A stretch of DNA of 64,000 nt from NCBI RefSeq assembly GCF_000252995.1, contig NC_015761.1, positions 1,488,001-1,552,000 of the forward strand. Reading direction: 5' to 3'. Each line of letters begins with the position of its first letter. Positions within the stretch are counted from its first letter, which is position 1. The notes under the pieces are model-generated. The model searched no databases. It saw nothing but the letters and a program-made list of their open reading frames with translations, and had not been told where the DNA came from. A program made the position numbers and the translations under genes. The DNA comes from Salmonella bongori NCTC 12419. GTDB lineage: Bacteria; Pseudomonadota; Gammaproteobacteria; Enterobacterales; Enterobacteriaceae. This document shows, in pieces, positions 45,193 to 55,423 of the stretch.

Positions 45193-46581
45193 ATGACACG
45201 ACAAAACAAGAATTATAATCGTTATCTTTTGAATGACTGGAGACCCGAAAATCCTGCTTTCTGGGAAAATAAAGGGAAACGCATCGCGAGAAGAAATTTA
45301 TGGATTTCAGTAAGTTGTTTGTTGCTGGCATTTTGTGTCTGGATGTTGTTTAGCGCTGTAGCCGTCAACCTCAATAAAATAGGTTTTAATTTCACTACTG
45401 ATCAACTCTTTTTATTAACCGCATTACCTTCGCTTTCTGGCGCAATATTACGCGTCCCCTACTCCTTTATGGTACCGCTGGTCGGCGGTCGTAAATGGAC
45501 CGTATTGAGTACGGTAATATTGATTATTCCCTGCGTCTGGTTGGGATTCGCCGTACAACAGCATACCACTCCTTTCGGAGTATTTATGATTATCGCTCTG
45601 CTGTGTGGTTTCGCTGGCGCGAACTTCGCGTCCAGTATGGGCAACATCAGTTTTTTCTTTCCCAGGGCCAGACAAGGTAGCGCGCTGGGCATTAACGGCG
45701 GGCTGGGAAATCTTGGCGTCAGCGTAATGCAGTTGATTGCGCCACTGGTTATTTTTCTTCCGATATTTACTTTTTTGGGCGTCCGGGGCGTACCGCAACC
45801 CGATGGTTCGCTGCTCTCTCTTACCAACGCCGCCTGGATTTGGGCCCCTTTGTTGGCCGTCGCGACGCTGGCGGCCTGGTTTGGGATGAACGATATTGCC
45901 AGCGCTAAAGCGTCTATCGTCTCGCAATTGCCAGTACTAAAACGTCTGCACCTGTGGTTGCTTAGCCTGCTGTATCTGGCGACGTTTGGTTCATTCATTG
46001 GCTTTTCAGCAGGTTTCGCCATGCTCGCTAAAACGCAATTTCCCGACGTAAACATTCTGCAACTGGCGTTCTTTGGCCCGTTTATCGGCGCGCTGGCGCG
46101 TTCCGCTGGTGGGGTAATTTCGGATAAGTTCGGTGGTGTTCGTGTCACGCTGATTAACTTCATCTTTATGGCGTTGTTCACCGCTTTGCTGTTCCTGACG
46201 CTGCCGGGCTCCGGTTCGGGAAGTTTTATCGCCTTTTACCTCGTCTTTATGGGGCTGTTTTTGACGGCAGGACTCGGCAGCGGGTCGACGTTTCAGATGA
46301 TTGCGGTGATCTTCCGCCAGATAACCCTTTACCGGGTGAAATTACGTGGTGGTACGGAAGAACAAGCCCAGCGCGAAGCCGTTACCGATACTGCAGCCGC
46401 GCTTGGCTTTATCTCCGCCATCGGCGCTGTCGGCGGCTTCTTCATCCCCAAAGCCTTCGGTTCGTCACTGGCATTGACCGGTTCTCCGGTGGGGGCGATG
46501 AAAATCTTCCTGGTGTTCTACATCGTTTGTGTCCTGGTGACCTGGCTGGTCTATGGGCGACGTAAACCTCAACAACCATAA
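45193..46581 (+). CDS. narU: Nitrate/nitrite transporter NarU
   Basis: This 462-residue MFS protein of the NNP family exchanges nitrate and nitrite. I start at MTRQNKNYNRYLLNDW, after GAGGGTG, which gives the same length as E. coli NarU. The two NNP signatures are GFAGANFASSMGNISFFFP and GLGSGSTFQMIAVIF. It leads the narZYWV operon, 99 bp upstream. Confidence 0.96.
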   Translation: MTRQNKNYNRYLLNDWRPENPAFWENKGKRIARRNLWISVSCLLLAFCVWMLFSAVAVNLNKIGFNFTTDQLFLLTALPSLSGAILRVPYSFMVPLVGGRKWTVLSTVILIIPCVWLGFAVQQHTTPFGVFMIIALLCGFAGANFASSMGNISFFFPRARQGSALGINGGLGNLGVSVMQLIAPLVIFLPIFTFLGVRGVPQPDGSLLSLTNAAWIWAPLLAVATLAAWFGMNDIASAKASIVSQLPVLKRLHLWLLSLLYLATFGSFIGFSAGFAMLAKTQFPDVNILQLAFFGPFIGALARSAGGVISDKFGGVRVTLINFIFMALFTALLFLTLPGSGSGSFIAFYLVFMGLFLTAGLGSGSTFQMIAVIFRQITLYRVKLRGGTEEQAQREAVTDTAAALGFISAIGAVGGFFIPKAFGSSLALTGSPVGAMKIFLVFYIVCVLVTWLVYGRRKPQQP

Positions 46582-46598
46582 CAGCATGATTTTCTGGC

Positions 46599-46654
46599 GC
46601 CGGATATCCGGCCCACGGGTTGAAGTAGACCGGATAAGCGTAGCGCCATCCGGC
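46599..46654. repeat. REP-type palindromic elements between narU and narZ
   Basis: GCCGGATATCCGGC (46599-46612) is a perfect palindrome; the next unit, GTAGACCGGATAAGCGTAGC continuing to 46654, matches the enterobacterial REP consensus (GCCGGATGGCGCTACGC on the other strand). Such pairs often modulate mRNA stability between genes of one operon. Confidence 0.8.
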
Positions 46655-46680
46655 AATATTATCGGAGCAGGAGAAATGTC

Positions 46681-49600
46681 ATGAGTAAACTGTTGGATCG
46701 CTTTCGTTACTTTAAACAAAAAGGCGATACCTTTGCCGAAGGCCACGGTCAGGTGATGCACACCAACCGTGACTGGGAAGACAGTTATCGCCAGCGCTGG
46801 CAGTTTGACAAAATTGTGCGCTCCACCCATGGCGTTAACTGTACCGGTTCCTGTAGCTGGAAGATTTACGTAAAAAATGGTCTGGTAACCTGGGAAACGC
46901 AACAGACGGATTACCCGCGTACCCGTCCCGATCTGCCTAATCATGAACCTCGCGGCTGCCCGCGTGGCGCGAGCTATTCCTGGTATCTGTACAGCGCCAA
47001 TCGCCTGAAATACCCATTGGTGCGTAAACGTTTAATCGCGCTGTGGCGCGATGCGTTGACCGAGCACGGCGATCCGGTGTTGGCATGGGAATCGATTATG
47101 AACGATCCGCAAAAGTGCCAGAGCTATAAGCAGGTGCGCGGGCGCGGCGGATTTATTCGTTCTACCTGGAAGGAGCTAAACCAGCTGATTGCCGCCGCTA
47201 ACGTGTGGACCATAAAAACCTACGGCCCGGATCGGGTGGCGGGATTTTCGCCGATCCCGGCGATGTCAATGGTTTCCTACGCCGCGGGCACGCGCTACCT
47301 TTCCCTGCTGGGCGGCACCTGCCTGAGCTTTTATGACTGGTACTGCGATTTACCACCGGCATCACCGATGACCTGGGGCGAGCAAACCGACGTGCCGGAA
47401 TCCGCCGACTGGTATAACTCCAGCTATATCATCGCCTGGGGATCAAACGTACCGCAAACACGAACTCCGGACGCCCATTTCTTCACCGAAGTCCGCTACA
47501 AAGGCACCAAAACCATCGCCATCACCCCGGACTATTCGGAAGTCGCCAAGCTGTGTGACCAGTGGCTGGCGCCGAAACAGGGAACCGATAGCGCCCTTGC
47601 GATGGCGATGGGACACGTGATTTTAAAAGAGTTCCACCTGGATAATCCCAGCGACTACTTCCTTAATTACTGCCGTCGTTATACCGACATGCCGATGCTG
47701 GTTCTGCTCGATTCCCGTGATGACGGCAGCTTTGTCCCCGGACGTATGATGCGCGCCTCGGATCTCATTGATGGGCTTGGGGAAGCGAATAACCCCGAGT
47801 GGAAAACTGTCGCCTTCAATAGCGCAGGTGAAATGGTCGTGCCGAACGGCTCAATTGGTTTCCGCTGGGGGGAAACAGGTAAATGGAATCTGGAATCGCT
47901 GGCCGCTGGCGTTGAAACAGAACTGTCGCTGTCATTGCTCGGTCTGCACGACGACGTGGCGAGCCTGGCTTTCCCCTACTTCGGCGGCAACGAAAACCCG
48001 CATTTTCGCAGCGTTAAACAAGAGCCGGTGTTGATCCGCCAGCTGCCCGTCAAACGCCTGACCCTGGCGGACGGCAGCGAGCGCGCGGTGGTAAGCGTGT
48101 ACGATCTGGTGCTGGCGAACTACGGTCTGGATCGCGGGCTGGAGGATACCCACAGCGCCAAAGATTACGCAGAGATAAAAGCCTACACCCCGGCCTGGGG
48201 CGAACAAATTACCGGCGTACCGCGTCGCCACATCGAGCAGATCGCCCGTGAGTTTGCCGATACCGCGCATAAAACGCATGGCCGGTCGATGATTATTCTG
48301 GGTGCCGGGGTCAACCACTGGTATCACATGGACATGAACTACCGGGGAATGATCAATATCCTGGTGTTTTGTGGCTGTGTGGGGCAAACCGGCGGTGGCT
48401 GGGCGCACTATGTCGGACAGGAAAAGCTGCGACCGCAAACCGGCTGGCTACCGTTGGCTTTTGCGCTGGACTGGAACCGTCCGCCGCGTCAGATGAACAG
48501 TACTTCATTTTTCTATAATCACGCGAGTCAGTGGCGCTATGAAAAGCTCACCGCGCAGGAGCTTCTTTCGCCGTTGGCCGACCCGGATAAGTTCAGCGGT
48601 CATCTGATCGATTTTAACGTGCGAGCCGAGCGGATGGGCTGGCTGCCCTCCGCGCCGCAACTTAACCTTAATCCGCTAAGCATAAAGGCCAGAGCGGAAC
48701 AAGCGGGAGTATCGCCCGCAGAATTTACCGCGCAGGCGTTGAAGTCCGGGGAGATCCGTATGGCCTGTGAACAGCCTGATAGCGGCATTAATCACCCACG
48801 TAACCTGTTCGTCTGGCGTTCCAACCTGCTGGGTTCGTCCGGCAAGGGGCATGAGTATATGCTCAAATATCTGCTGGGTACGGAAAGCGGTATTCAGGGG
48901 GAAGCGCTGGGGTCAAGTGAAGGTATCAAACCTGAAGAGGTTGAATGGCAGGCCGCCGCGATTGAGGGCAAACTCGATCTGCTGGTCACGCTTGATTTCC
49001 GTATGTCCAGCACCTGCCTGTTTTCCGATATCGTTCTGCCAACCGCCACCTGGTATGAAAAAGACGATATGAACACCTCGGATATGCATCCGTTCATCCA
49101 CCCGCTATCTGCCGCTGTTGATCCGGCGTGGGAATCGAAAAGCGACTGGGAAATCTACAAAGGGCTCGCGAAAGTGTTTTCCGAAGTGTGCGTGGGTCAT
49201 TTGGGACAGGAAACCGATGTAGTGTTGCAACCTTTGCAACATGACTCTCCGGCAGAGCTGGCGCAGCCGTTTGATATTGCTGACTGGCGCAAAGGCGAAT
49301 GCGATCTCATCCCCGGAAAAACGGCACCTAATATCGTGGTGGTCGAGCGTGATTACCCCGCTACCTGGGAGCGTTTTACGTCGCTCGGTCCGCTGATGGA
49401 TAAGCTGGGGAATGGCGGTAAGGGAATTTCGTGGAATACGCAAAACGAAGTCGATTTTCTCGGCAAGCTTAATTACACCAAGCGGGAAGGCCCGGCGAAA
49501 GGCAGACCGCTGATTGAAACGGCGCTGGATGCTTCAGAGGTTATTCTTGCGCTGGCACCGGAAACCAACGGTCAGGTAGCGGTTAAAGCCTGGGAAGCGT

Positions 49601-50421
49601 TGGGCGCAATCACCGGTCGGGAACATACCCATCTGGCTTTAAACAAGGAAGATGAGAAGATCCGCTTCCGGGACATTCAGGCACAGCCGCGAAAAATCAT
49701 CTCCAGCCCCACCTGGTCCGGGCTGGAAAGTGAACACGTCTCCTATAACGCCGGTTATACCAATGTTCATGAGCTGATCCCCTGGCGTACCCTGTCCGGT
49801 CGCCAACAGTTGTATCAGGATCATGCGTGGATGCGCGCCTTTGGCGAGAGTCTGGTGGCTTACCGTCCGCCAATCGATACCCGCAGCGTCAGCGAAATGC
49901 GCGAGGTGCCGCCAAATGGTTTCCCGGAAAAAGCACTTAACTTCCTGACGCCGCACCAGAAATGGGGCATTCACTCCACCTATAGCGAAAACCTGCTGAT
50001 GCTCACACTGTCGCGTGGCGGGCCGATTGTCTGGATCAGCGAAACCGATGCCCGCGAACTGGGTATTGAAGATAACGACTGGATTGAGGCCTTCAATGCC
50101 AACGGCGCGCTAACGGCGCGAGCGGTAGTCAGCCAGCGCGTTCCGCCAGGGATGACGATGATGTACCACGCTCAGGAACGCATCATGAATATTCCGGGGT
50201 CAGAAATTACCGGTATGCGCGGTGGGATCCACAACTCGGTCACCCGCGTTTGTCCAAAACCAACGCATATGATCGGCGGCTATGCGCAGTTAGCCTACAG
50301 CTTTAACTACTACGGGACGGTTGGCTCAAACCGCGATGAATTCATCATGATTAGAAAAATGAAAAATATCGACTGGCTGGACGAAGAAGGCCGGGACCAG
50401 GTACAGGAGGCGAAAAAATGA
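46681..50421 (+). CDS. narZ: Nitrate reductase Z alpha subunit
   Basis: This 1246-residue molybdenum bis-MGD enzyme reduces nitrate on the cytoplasmic face. Landmarks are HGVNCTGSCSW (FS0 cluster region, His first ligand), YNSSYIIAWGSNVPQTRTPD (Mo-ligand Asp region) and ICPKPTH-like C-terminal cofactor sites. The length equals NarG/NarZ. It overlaps narY by 4 bp (ATGA). NarZ is the second, RpoS-linked, low-level nitrate reductase, distinct from narGHJI. Confidence 0.96.
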   Translation: MSKLLDRFRYFKQKGDTFAEGHGQVMHTNRDWEDSYRQRWQFDKIVRSTHGVNCTGSCSWKIYVKNGLVTWETQQTDYPRTRPDLPNHEPRGCPRGASYSWYLYSANRLKYPLVRKRLIALWRDALTEHGDPVLAWESIMNDPQKCQSYKQVRGRGGFIRSTWKELNQLIAAANVWTIKTYGPDRVAGFSPIPAMSMVSYAAGTRYLSLLGGTCLSFYDWYCDLPPASPMTWGEQTDVPESADWYNSSYIIAWGSNVPQTRTPDAHFFTEVRYKGTKTIAITPDYSEVAKLCDQWLAPKQGTDSALAMAMGHVILKEFHLDNPSDYFLNYCRRYTDMPMLVLLDSRDDGSFVPGRMMRASDLIDGLGEANNPEWKTVAFNSAGEMVVPNGSIGFRWGETGKWNLESLAAGVETELSLSLLGLHDDVASLAFPYFGGNENPHFRSVKQEPVLIRQLPVKRLTLADGSERAVVSVYDLVLANYGLDRGLEDTHSAKDYAEIKAYTPAWGEQITGVPRRHIEQIAREFADTAHKTHGRSMIILGAGVNHWYHMDMNYRGMINILVFCGCVGQTGGGWAHYVGQEKLRPQTGWLPLAFALDWNRPPRQMNSTSFFYNHASQWRYEKLTAQELLSPLADPDKFSGHLIDFNVRAERMGWLPSAPQLNLNPLSIKARAEQAGVSPAEFTAQALKSGEIRMACEQPDSGINHPRNLFVWRSNLLGSSGKGHEYMLKYLLGTESGIQGEALGSSEGIKPEEVEWQAAAIEGKLDLLVTLDFRMSSTCLFSDIVLPTATWYEKDDMNTSDMHPFIHPLSAAVDPAWESKSDWEIYKGLAKVFSEVCVGHLGQETDVVLQPLQHDSPAELAQPFDIADWRKGECDLIPGKTAPNIVVVERDYPATWERFTSLGPLMDKLGNGGKGISWNTQNEVDFLGKLNYTKREGPAKGRPLIETALDASEVILALAPETNGQVAVKAWEALGAITGREHTHLALNKEDEKIRFRDIQAQPRKIISSPTWSGLESEHVSYNAGYTNVHELIPWRTLSGRQQLYQDHAWMRAFGESLVAYRPPIDTRSVSEMREVPPNGFPEKALNFLTPHQKWGIHSTYSENLLMLTLSRGGPIVWISETDARELGIEDNDWIEAFNANGALTARAVVSQRVPPGMTMMYHAQERIMNIPGSEITGMRGGIHNSVTRVCPKPTHMIGGYAQLAYSFNYYGTVGSNRDEFIMIRKMKNIDWLDEEGRDQVQEAKK

Positions 50422-51962
50422 GAATACGCTCGCAGGTTGGCATGGTCCTTAACCTTGATAAATGCATCGGTTGCCACACGTGCTCAGTCACTTGTAAAAA
50501 CGTCTGGACCGGGCGTGAAGGGATGGAATACGCATGGTTTAACAACGTGGAAACCAAGCCCGGCATCGGCTACCCAAAAAATTGGGAAGATCAGGAGGAG
50601 TGGCAAGGCGGCTGGGTTCGGGACATTAACGGTAAAATCAGGCCGCGTCTGGGCGGCAAAATGGGGGTTATCACCAAAATCTTCGCTAACCCGGTGATCC
50701 CGCAAATCGACGATTACTATGAGCCGTTTACCTTCGACTATCAGCATTTGCACAGCGCGCCGGAGGGCAAGTACCAGCCCACCGCCCGCCCGCGTTCGCT
50801 GATTGACGGAAAACGGATGGATAAAATTATCTGGGGACCCAACTGGGAAGAGTTGCTCGGCGGTGAGTTTGAAAAGCGTGCCCGCGACCGTAACTTCGAC
50901 AAAATTCAGAAAGAAATGTACGGCCAGTTTGAAAATACTTTCATGATGTATTTGCCGCGCTTATGCGAACACTGTCTGAACCCAAGTTGTGTCGCCACCT
51001 GCCCGAGCGGCGCTATTTATAAGCGTGAAGAAGACGGTATTGTGCTGATTGACCAGGATAAATGCCGTGGCTGGCGCCTGTGCATCAGCGGCTGCCCATA
51101 TAAGAAAATTTACTTTAACTGGAAGAGCGGCAAGTCTGAGAAGTGCATCTTTTGCTATCCACGTATCGAATCCGGTCAGCCCACCGTTTGCTCAGAAACC
51201 TGCGTTGGCCGCATCCGTTATCTCGGTGTACTGCTGTACGACGCCGATCGTATCGAAGAGGCCGCCAGCACCGAACATGAAACCGATCTCTATGAACGTC
51301 AGTGCGGGGTCTTCCTCAATCCAAACGATCCGGTCGTGATTGAAGAAGCGCTGAAGCAAGGGATTCCGCAAAACGTGATTGACGCTGCTCAAAGGTCGCC
51401 GGTTTATAAAATGGCGATGGACTGGAAGCTGGCGCTGCCGCTGCATCCGGAGTATCGCACTCTCCCTATGGTCTGGTATGTGCCACCGTTATCGCCGATT
51501 CAATCCTATGCCGATGCAGGCGGTTTGCCTCAGTCAGAGGGGATCCTGCCAGCGATAGAAAGCCTGCGCATTCCGGTGCAGTATCTGGCCAATATGCTCA
51601 GCGCAGGTGATACCGGCCCGGTTCTTCGCGCCCTGAAACGGATGATGGCAATGCGCCACTATATGCGTTCGCAAACGGTGGAAGGCGTCACAGATACACG
51701 TGCGATTGAGGAAGTCGGCCTGAGCGTCGAGCAGGTTGAAGAAATGTACCGTTATCTGGCGATTGCCAACTATGAAGATCGCTTTGTGATCCCCACCAGC
51801 CACCGGGAAATGGCGCGCGACGCCTTCCCTGAGCGCAATGGCTGCGGCTTCACTTTTGGTGATGGTTGCCACGGTTCTGATACCAAATTTAACCTGTTTA
51901 ACAGTAGCCGTATTGATGCCATCAATATTACTGAAGTGCGTGATAAGGCGGAGGGTGAATAA
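50418..51962 (+). CDS. narY: Nitrate reductase Z beta subunit
   Basis: This 514-residue iron-sulfur subunit relays electrons from NarV to NarZ. Cluster motifs: CIGCHTCSVTCKNVW, CEHCLNPSCVATCPSG, CRGWRLCISGCPYK and CIFCYPRIESGQPTVCSETC. The Trp in CRGWRLC replaces a Cys, giving the expected [3Fe-4S] cluster. It overlaps narW by one base. Confidence 0.97.
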   Translation: MRIRSQVGMVLNLDKCIGCHTCSVTCKNVWTGREGMEYAWFNNVETKPGIGYPKNWEDQEEWQGGWVRDINGKIRPRLGGKMGVITKIFANPVIPQIDDYYEPFTFDYQHLHSAPEGKYQPTARPRSLIDGKRMDKIIWGPNWEELLGGEFEKRARDRNFDKIQKEMYGQFENTFMMYLPRLCEHCLNPSCVATCPSGAIYKREEDGIVLIDQDKCRGWRLCISGCPYKKIYFNWKSGKSEKCIFCYPRIESGQPTVCSETCVGRIRYLGVLLYDADRIEEAASTEHETDLYERQCGVFLNPNDPVVIEEALKQGIPQNVIDAAQRSPVYKMAMDWKLALPLHPEYRTLPMVWYVPPLSPIQSYADAGGLPQSEGILPAIESLRIPVQYLANMLSAGDTGPVLRALKRMMAMRHYMRSQTVEGVTDTRAIEEVGLSVEQVEEMYRYLAIANYEDRFVIPTSHREMARDAFPERNGCGFTFGDGCHGSDTKFNLFNSSRIDAINITEVRDKAEGE

Positions 51963-52657
51963 TGCAAATCCTCAAGGTGATTGGCCTGCTGATGGAGTAT
52001 CCGGATGAACTATTGTGGGAGTGTAAAGATGACGCGCTGGCACTGGTACGCCATGAAGCGCCCATGTTAACCGATTTCACCCGCGAACTGCTTAATGCCC
52101 CTTTGCTCGACAAACAGGCCGAGTGGTGCGAGGTGTTCGATCGTGGGCGCGCCACCTCGCTGTTACTGTTTGAACATGTCCATGCAGAATCGCGCGATCG
52201 TGGTCAGGCGATGGTCGACTTGCTCAACCAGTATGAGAAGGTGGGGCTGCAACTTGACTGCCGCGAATTGCCGGATCATCTACCACTCTATCTGGAATAT
52301 CTTAGCGTTCTGCCGGAGGCACAAGCCCGCGAAGGATTGCAAAATGTAGCACCTATTCTGGCGCTGCTCGGCGGTCGTCTTAAACAGCGGCAAACGCCGT
52401 GGTACCCGTTGTTTGATGCCCTGCTACAGCTGGCAGGCAGTCCGCTGTCAAGTGACAGTGTCACAAAACAGGTTATCCAGGAAACCCGCGATGACACCCG
52501 TCAGGCTCTGGACGCTGTATGGGAGGAGGAACAGGTGAAGTTTATCGACGAGAACGCCACCGCCTGTGACAGTTCCCCATTGCAGAATTATCAACGACGC
52601 TTTAGCCAGGACGTTGCGCCACAATACGTTGACGTCAGTGCGGGAGGCCCGAAATGA
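51962..52657 (+). CDS. narW: Nitrate reductase Z assembly chaperone
   Basis: This 231-residue NarJ-family chaperone holds NarZ until cofactor insertion and membrane docking; it is not part of the final enzyme. Landmarks are the helical N terminus (KVIGLLMEYPDELLWECKDD) and the conserved DHLPLYLEYLSVLP segment. Start-stop overlaps on both sides keep it coupled to narY and narV. Confidence 0.95.
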   Translation: MQILKVIGLLMEYPDELLWECKDDALALVRHEAPMLTDFTRELLNAPLLDKQAEWCEVFDRGRATSLLLFEHVHAESRDRGQAMVDLLNQYEKVGLQLDCRELPDHLPLYLEYLSVLPEAQAREGLQNVAPILALLGGRLKQRQTPWYPLFDALLQLAGSPLSSDSVTKQVIQETRDDTRQALDAVWEEEQVKFIDENATACDSSPLQNYQRRFSQDVAPQYVDVSAGGPK

Positions 52658-53334
52658 TACATTATCTGAACGTCTTTTTTTACGATATCTATCCGTATAT
52701 TTGCGCGACGGTTTTCTTCCTGGGAAGCTGGCTGCGCTATGACTATGGGCAATACACCTGGCGCGCCTCCTCCAGTCAGATGCTGGATAAACGGGGGATG
52801 GTGGTATGGTCAAATTTGTTCCACATCGGGATTCTGGGGATTTTCTTTGGCCATCTGTTCGGTATGCTAACGCCTCACTGGATGTATGCCTGGTTCCTGC
52901 CGATTGCGGCTAAACAGCAGATGGCCATGATTCTGGGTGGTGTCTGTGGGGTATTAACGCTGATCGGCGGTGCGGGTCTGTTGTGGCGTCGCCTGACCAA
53001 CCAGCGTGTGCGCGCTACCTCGACGATGCCGGATATCATTATCATGAGTATCCTGCTGATCCAGTGCCTGCTGGGTCTGAGTACTATTCCATTCTCGGCA
53101 CAATATCCCGATGGCAGCGAAATGATGAAGCTGGTTGGCTGGGCACAAAGCATCGTCACCTTCCGGGGAGGCTCGTCGGAAATGCTGACCGGTGTGGCGT
53201 TCGTTTTCCGTGTTCACCTGGTGCTCGGGATGACGATTTTCCTGCTCTTCCCCTTCACTCGCCTGGTACATGTCTGGAGTGCGCCATTTGAATATTTCAC
53301 CCGCCGCTATCAGATAGTCCGTTCCCGACGTTAA
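52654..53334 (+). CDS. narV: Nitrate reductase Z gamma (cytochrome b) subunit
   Basis: This 226-residue membrane subunit has five helices and two hemes b and takes electrons from quinol. His ligands lie in FHIGILGIFFGH and in the last helices (VFRVHLVLGM, TRLVHVWSAP). It closes the narZYWV operon. Confidence 0.96.
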   Translation: MIHYLNVFFYDIYPYICATVFFLGSWLRYDYGQYTWRASSSQMLDKRGMVVWSNLFHIGILGIFFGHLFGMLTPHWMYAWFLPIAAKQQMAMILGGVCGVLTLIGGAGLLWRRLTNQRVRATSTMPDIIIMSILLIQCLLGLSTIPFSAQYPDGSEMMKLVGWAQSIVTFRGGSSEMLTGVAFVFRVHLVLGMTIFLLFPFTRLVHVWSAPFEYFTRRYQIVRSRR

Positions 53335-53341
53335 TTTATTC

Positions 53342-53370
53342 TTGCCCGGCGGCGCAAGCATACCGGGCAA
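53342..53370 (+). terminator. Hairpin after narV (REP-like)
   Basis: TTGCCCGG and CCGGGCAA pair across a 13-base loop, 7 bp after narV, with an A-rich flank (AAGAAAAA) rather than a T run. The inner sequence is REP-like, so it may be a stability element rather than a strong terminator. Confidence 0.5.
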
Positions 53371-53442
53371 AGAAAAATGCGTGGGCGTCGTCATTCGGCA
53401 GCGTATAAGCTATGATGATTCTCCAGTCAAAGGAGGACATCC

Positions 53443-54336
53443 ATGAAACCGCAGATTTACCATGTTGACGCCTTCACCTGTGCCCCCTTTCGCGGCAACT
53501 CTGCTGGCGTTGTTTTATATGCGGATACACTAAGCGACGCTCAAATGCAATTGATTGCCCGTGAACTTCGCCATTCGGAAACCGCCTTTTTGCTAAAAAG
53601 CGAAGATAGCGACGTGCGCATACGCTACTTTACACCAACGGCAGAAGTCCCCATTTGCGGCCATGCCACTATAGCCGCGCATTATGTTCGGGCAACCGTA
53701 CTGGGATTGGGGAACACTACCGTCTGGCAGACATCGTTAGCAGGTCGCCATCGTGTTGAAATTCATGCCGAAAATAACGACTATCGCATCACGCTGGAGC
53801 AAGGCCGTCCCTGTTTTGAACCACCGCTTGTCGGCGAAATTAGGGCCGCCATCATTGCTGCGCTGAATCTTACTGAAGATGATCTGGTGCCGGCAGCGCC
53901 AATTCAGGTGGTCTCAACCGGACATGGCAAAGTGATGATTCTGCTCAAACCAGACGTCGATATCGATGCCCTTTCCCCGGATCTGGCTGCATTAACGGCC
54001 ATTGGGCAACAAATTGGCTGCAATGGCTTTTTCCCTTTCCAGGTTCGTCCAGGAAAAAGCGAAACGGATGGAAGGATGTTTTCTCCGGCAATCGGAATTG
54101 TAGAAGATCCGGTAACAGGGAATGCAAATGGGCCGATGGGGGCCTGGCTAGTCCACCATAATCTGATGGCGCATGACGGTAAATCACTACAGATTAAAGG
54201 CCATCAGGGACGTGCATTGGGAAGAGACGGTGTTGTTGATGTGACTGTCACCATTCACGATAACCAACCAAAAAACGTCACGATATCCGGCAAAGCCGTT
54301 ATCTTGTTTCATGCCGAATGGGCCATTAGCTTTTAA
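53443..54336 (+). CDS. yddE: PhzF-family isomerase-like protein YddE
   Basis: This 297-residue protein has the PhzF diaminopimelate-epimerase fold in two halves (about 1-130 and 180-297). HVDAFTCAPFRGNSAGVVL opens it and EDPVTGNANGPMGAW is the second-half signature; the conserved Glu is in HSETAFL. AAAGGAGGACATCC precedes the ATG. The substrate is unknown in enterobacteria. Confidence 0.92.
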   Translation: MKPQIYHVDAFTCAPFRGNSAGVVLYADTLSDAQMQLIARELRHSETAFLLKSEDSDVRIRYFTPTAEVPICGHATIAAHYVRATVLGLGNTTVWQTSLAGRHRVEIHAENNDYRITLEQGRPCFEPPLVGEIRAAIIAALNLTEDDLVPAAPIQVVSTGHGKVMILLKPDVDIDALSPDLAALTAIGQQIGCNGFFPFQVRPGKSETDGRMFSPAIGIVEDPVTGNANGPMGAWLVHHNLMAHDGKSLQIKGHQGRALGRDGVVDVTVTIHDNQPKNVTISGKAVILFHAEWAISF

Positions 54337-54372
54337 TCTGTACCTGGTTTCATCCCTTTTGTCGGCAAAATA

Positions 54373-55218
54373 TTATTTCCCCGCCTCAGGATGGGTATCG
54401 AATGCGGCCATTACCGCAGCCAGTTCCGGCTCGGTAAAGCCGTGCTTTGTATCATCTACCCCTAAATTAAACCGTTGCTGTAGCAGCGAATAAAGCGATG
54501 ACACATCCGGTAAGTGAAGCTGTTCCACTGCTCGCCCCTGTTGATAATGCGTAAAGTGGAAGTTCGTTAACGTCAGCTTCCCGCCGTCAGGTAAATGGCG
54601 GCACATCAATAAATGATGGCGAAAATGTGATTGCGGCCAGTGAGCCGACCAGAAATTCCCCATCACGTGGTCGCTCTGTTGTTGTGTCCCCAGATCAAAA
54701 CAGTACATTGGTTGCCAGTGTTCATGGTGGCGGAAGTGTAAAATCCATGCTTCTCCCTCCTGCGCCAGGCGGTACTCACCATGTGGTGTCTGCTGTGCAA
54801 TTTCAGCCTGCAAACGAATCGGTGCGGTTAACGTCTGCCCGCCAAAACCGACGTCTGCTATCCACCGTTCTCCTTCAACATCAACCAGCAATAAACGGTG
54901 CGTACGCGGCGGTAAATGGGAGGGATGCGTCAGGATCACACGCCCTAATAAGCTCCGGACGTTAAAACCGATTTCACGCAACGCACGTTCAAACAGGCCA
55001 TTCTGCTCAAAACAATACCCACCGCGCCGGGCATGCAGCAATTTCTCTTCTAACGCCGACTCATCAAGCTGAATCTCTCGAGGAAGTAGCACATCCAGAT
55101 TTTCAAAAGGAATTGCGCAGTTATGCGCTAAGTGAAGCGCGCTGAGCGTATCAAGGGTAGGACTCATCAATGCAGGACTATTTAACCGTGTAAAATAAGC
55201 ATGTAGAAAAGAGGTCAT
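54373..55218 (-). CDS. nhoA: Arylamine N-acetyltransferase
   Basis: This 281-residue enzyme transfers acetyl from acetyl-CoA to arylamines and N-hydroxyarylamines. The catalytic triad is visible: Cys69 (RRGGYCFEQN), His107 (PPRTHRLL) and Asp122 (WIADVGFGG). The length matches S. Typhimurium NhoA. It converges with yddE across 36 bp. Confidence 0.95.
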   Translation of the reverse strand: MTSFLHAYFTRLNSPALMSPTLDTLSALHLAHNCAIPFENLDVLLPREIQLDESALEEKLLHARRGGYCFEQNGLFERALREIGFNVRSLLGRVILTHPSHLPPRTHRLLLVDVEGERWIADVGFGGQTLTAPIRLQAEIAQQTPHGEYRLAQEGEAWILHFRHHEHWQPMYCFDLGTQQQSDHVMGNFWSAHWPQSHFRHHLLMCRHLPDGGKLTLTNFHFTHYQQGRAVEQLHLPDVSSLYSLLQQRFNLGVDDTKHGFTEPELAAVMAAFDTHPEAGK

Positions 55219-55423
55219 CTGGGGCTTCCATTAACGTTAATGCTTGCATTCAGCACACAGGCTGACGCAGATATCTCTGCGCAACAGGATATCCCATCGG
55301 TGGAATATCGTTATGATATTTTTGAAAAAAAATACTACAAACCACCATCTACCCTGCTGTTTTAGCGACGGTTTAGTCACCCGGGAAGCGTGTCTAAATG
55401 GTGCTCCTCTTACTTATAACTAT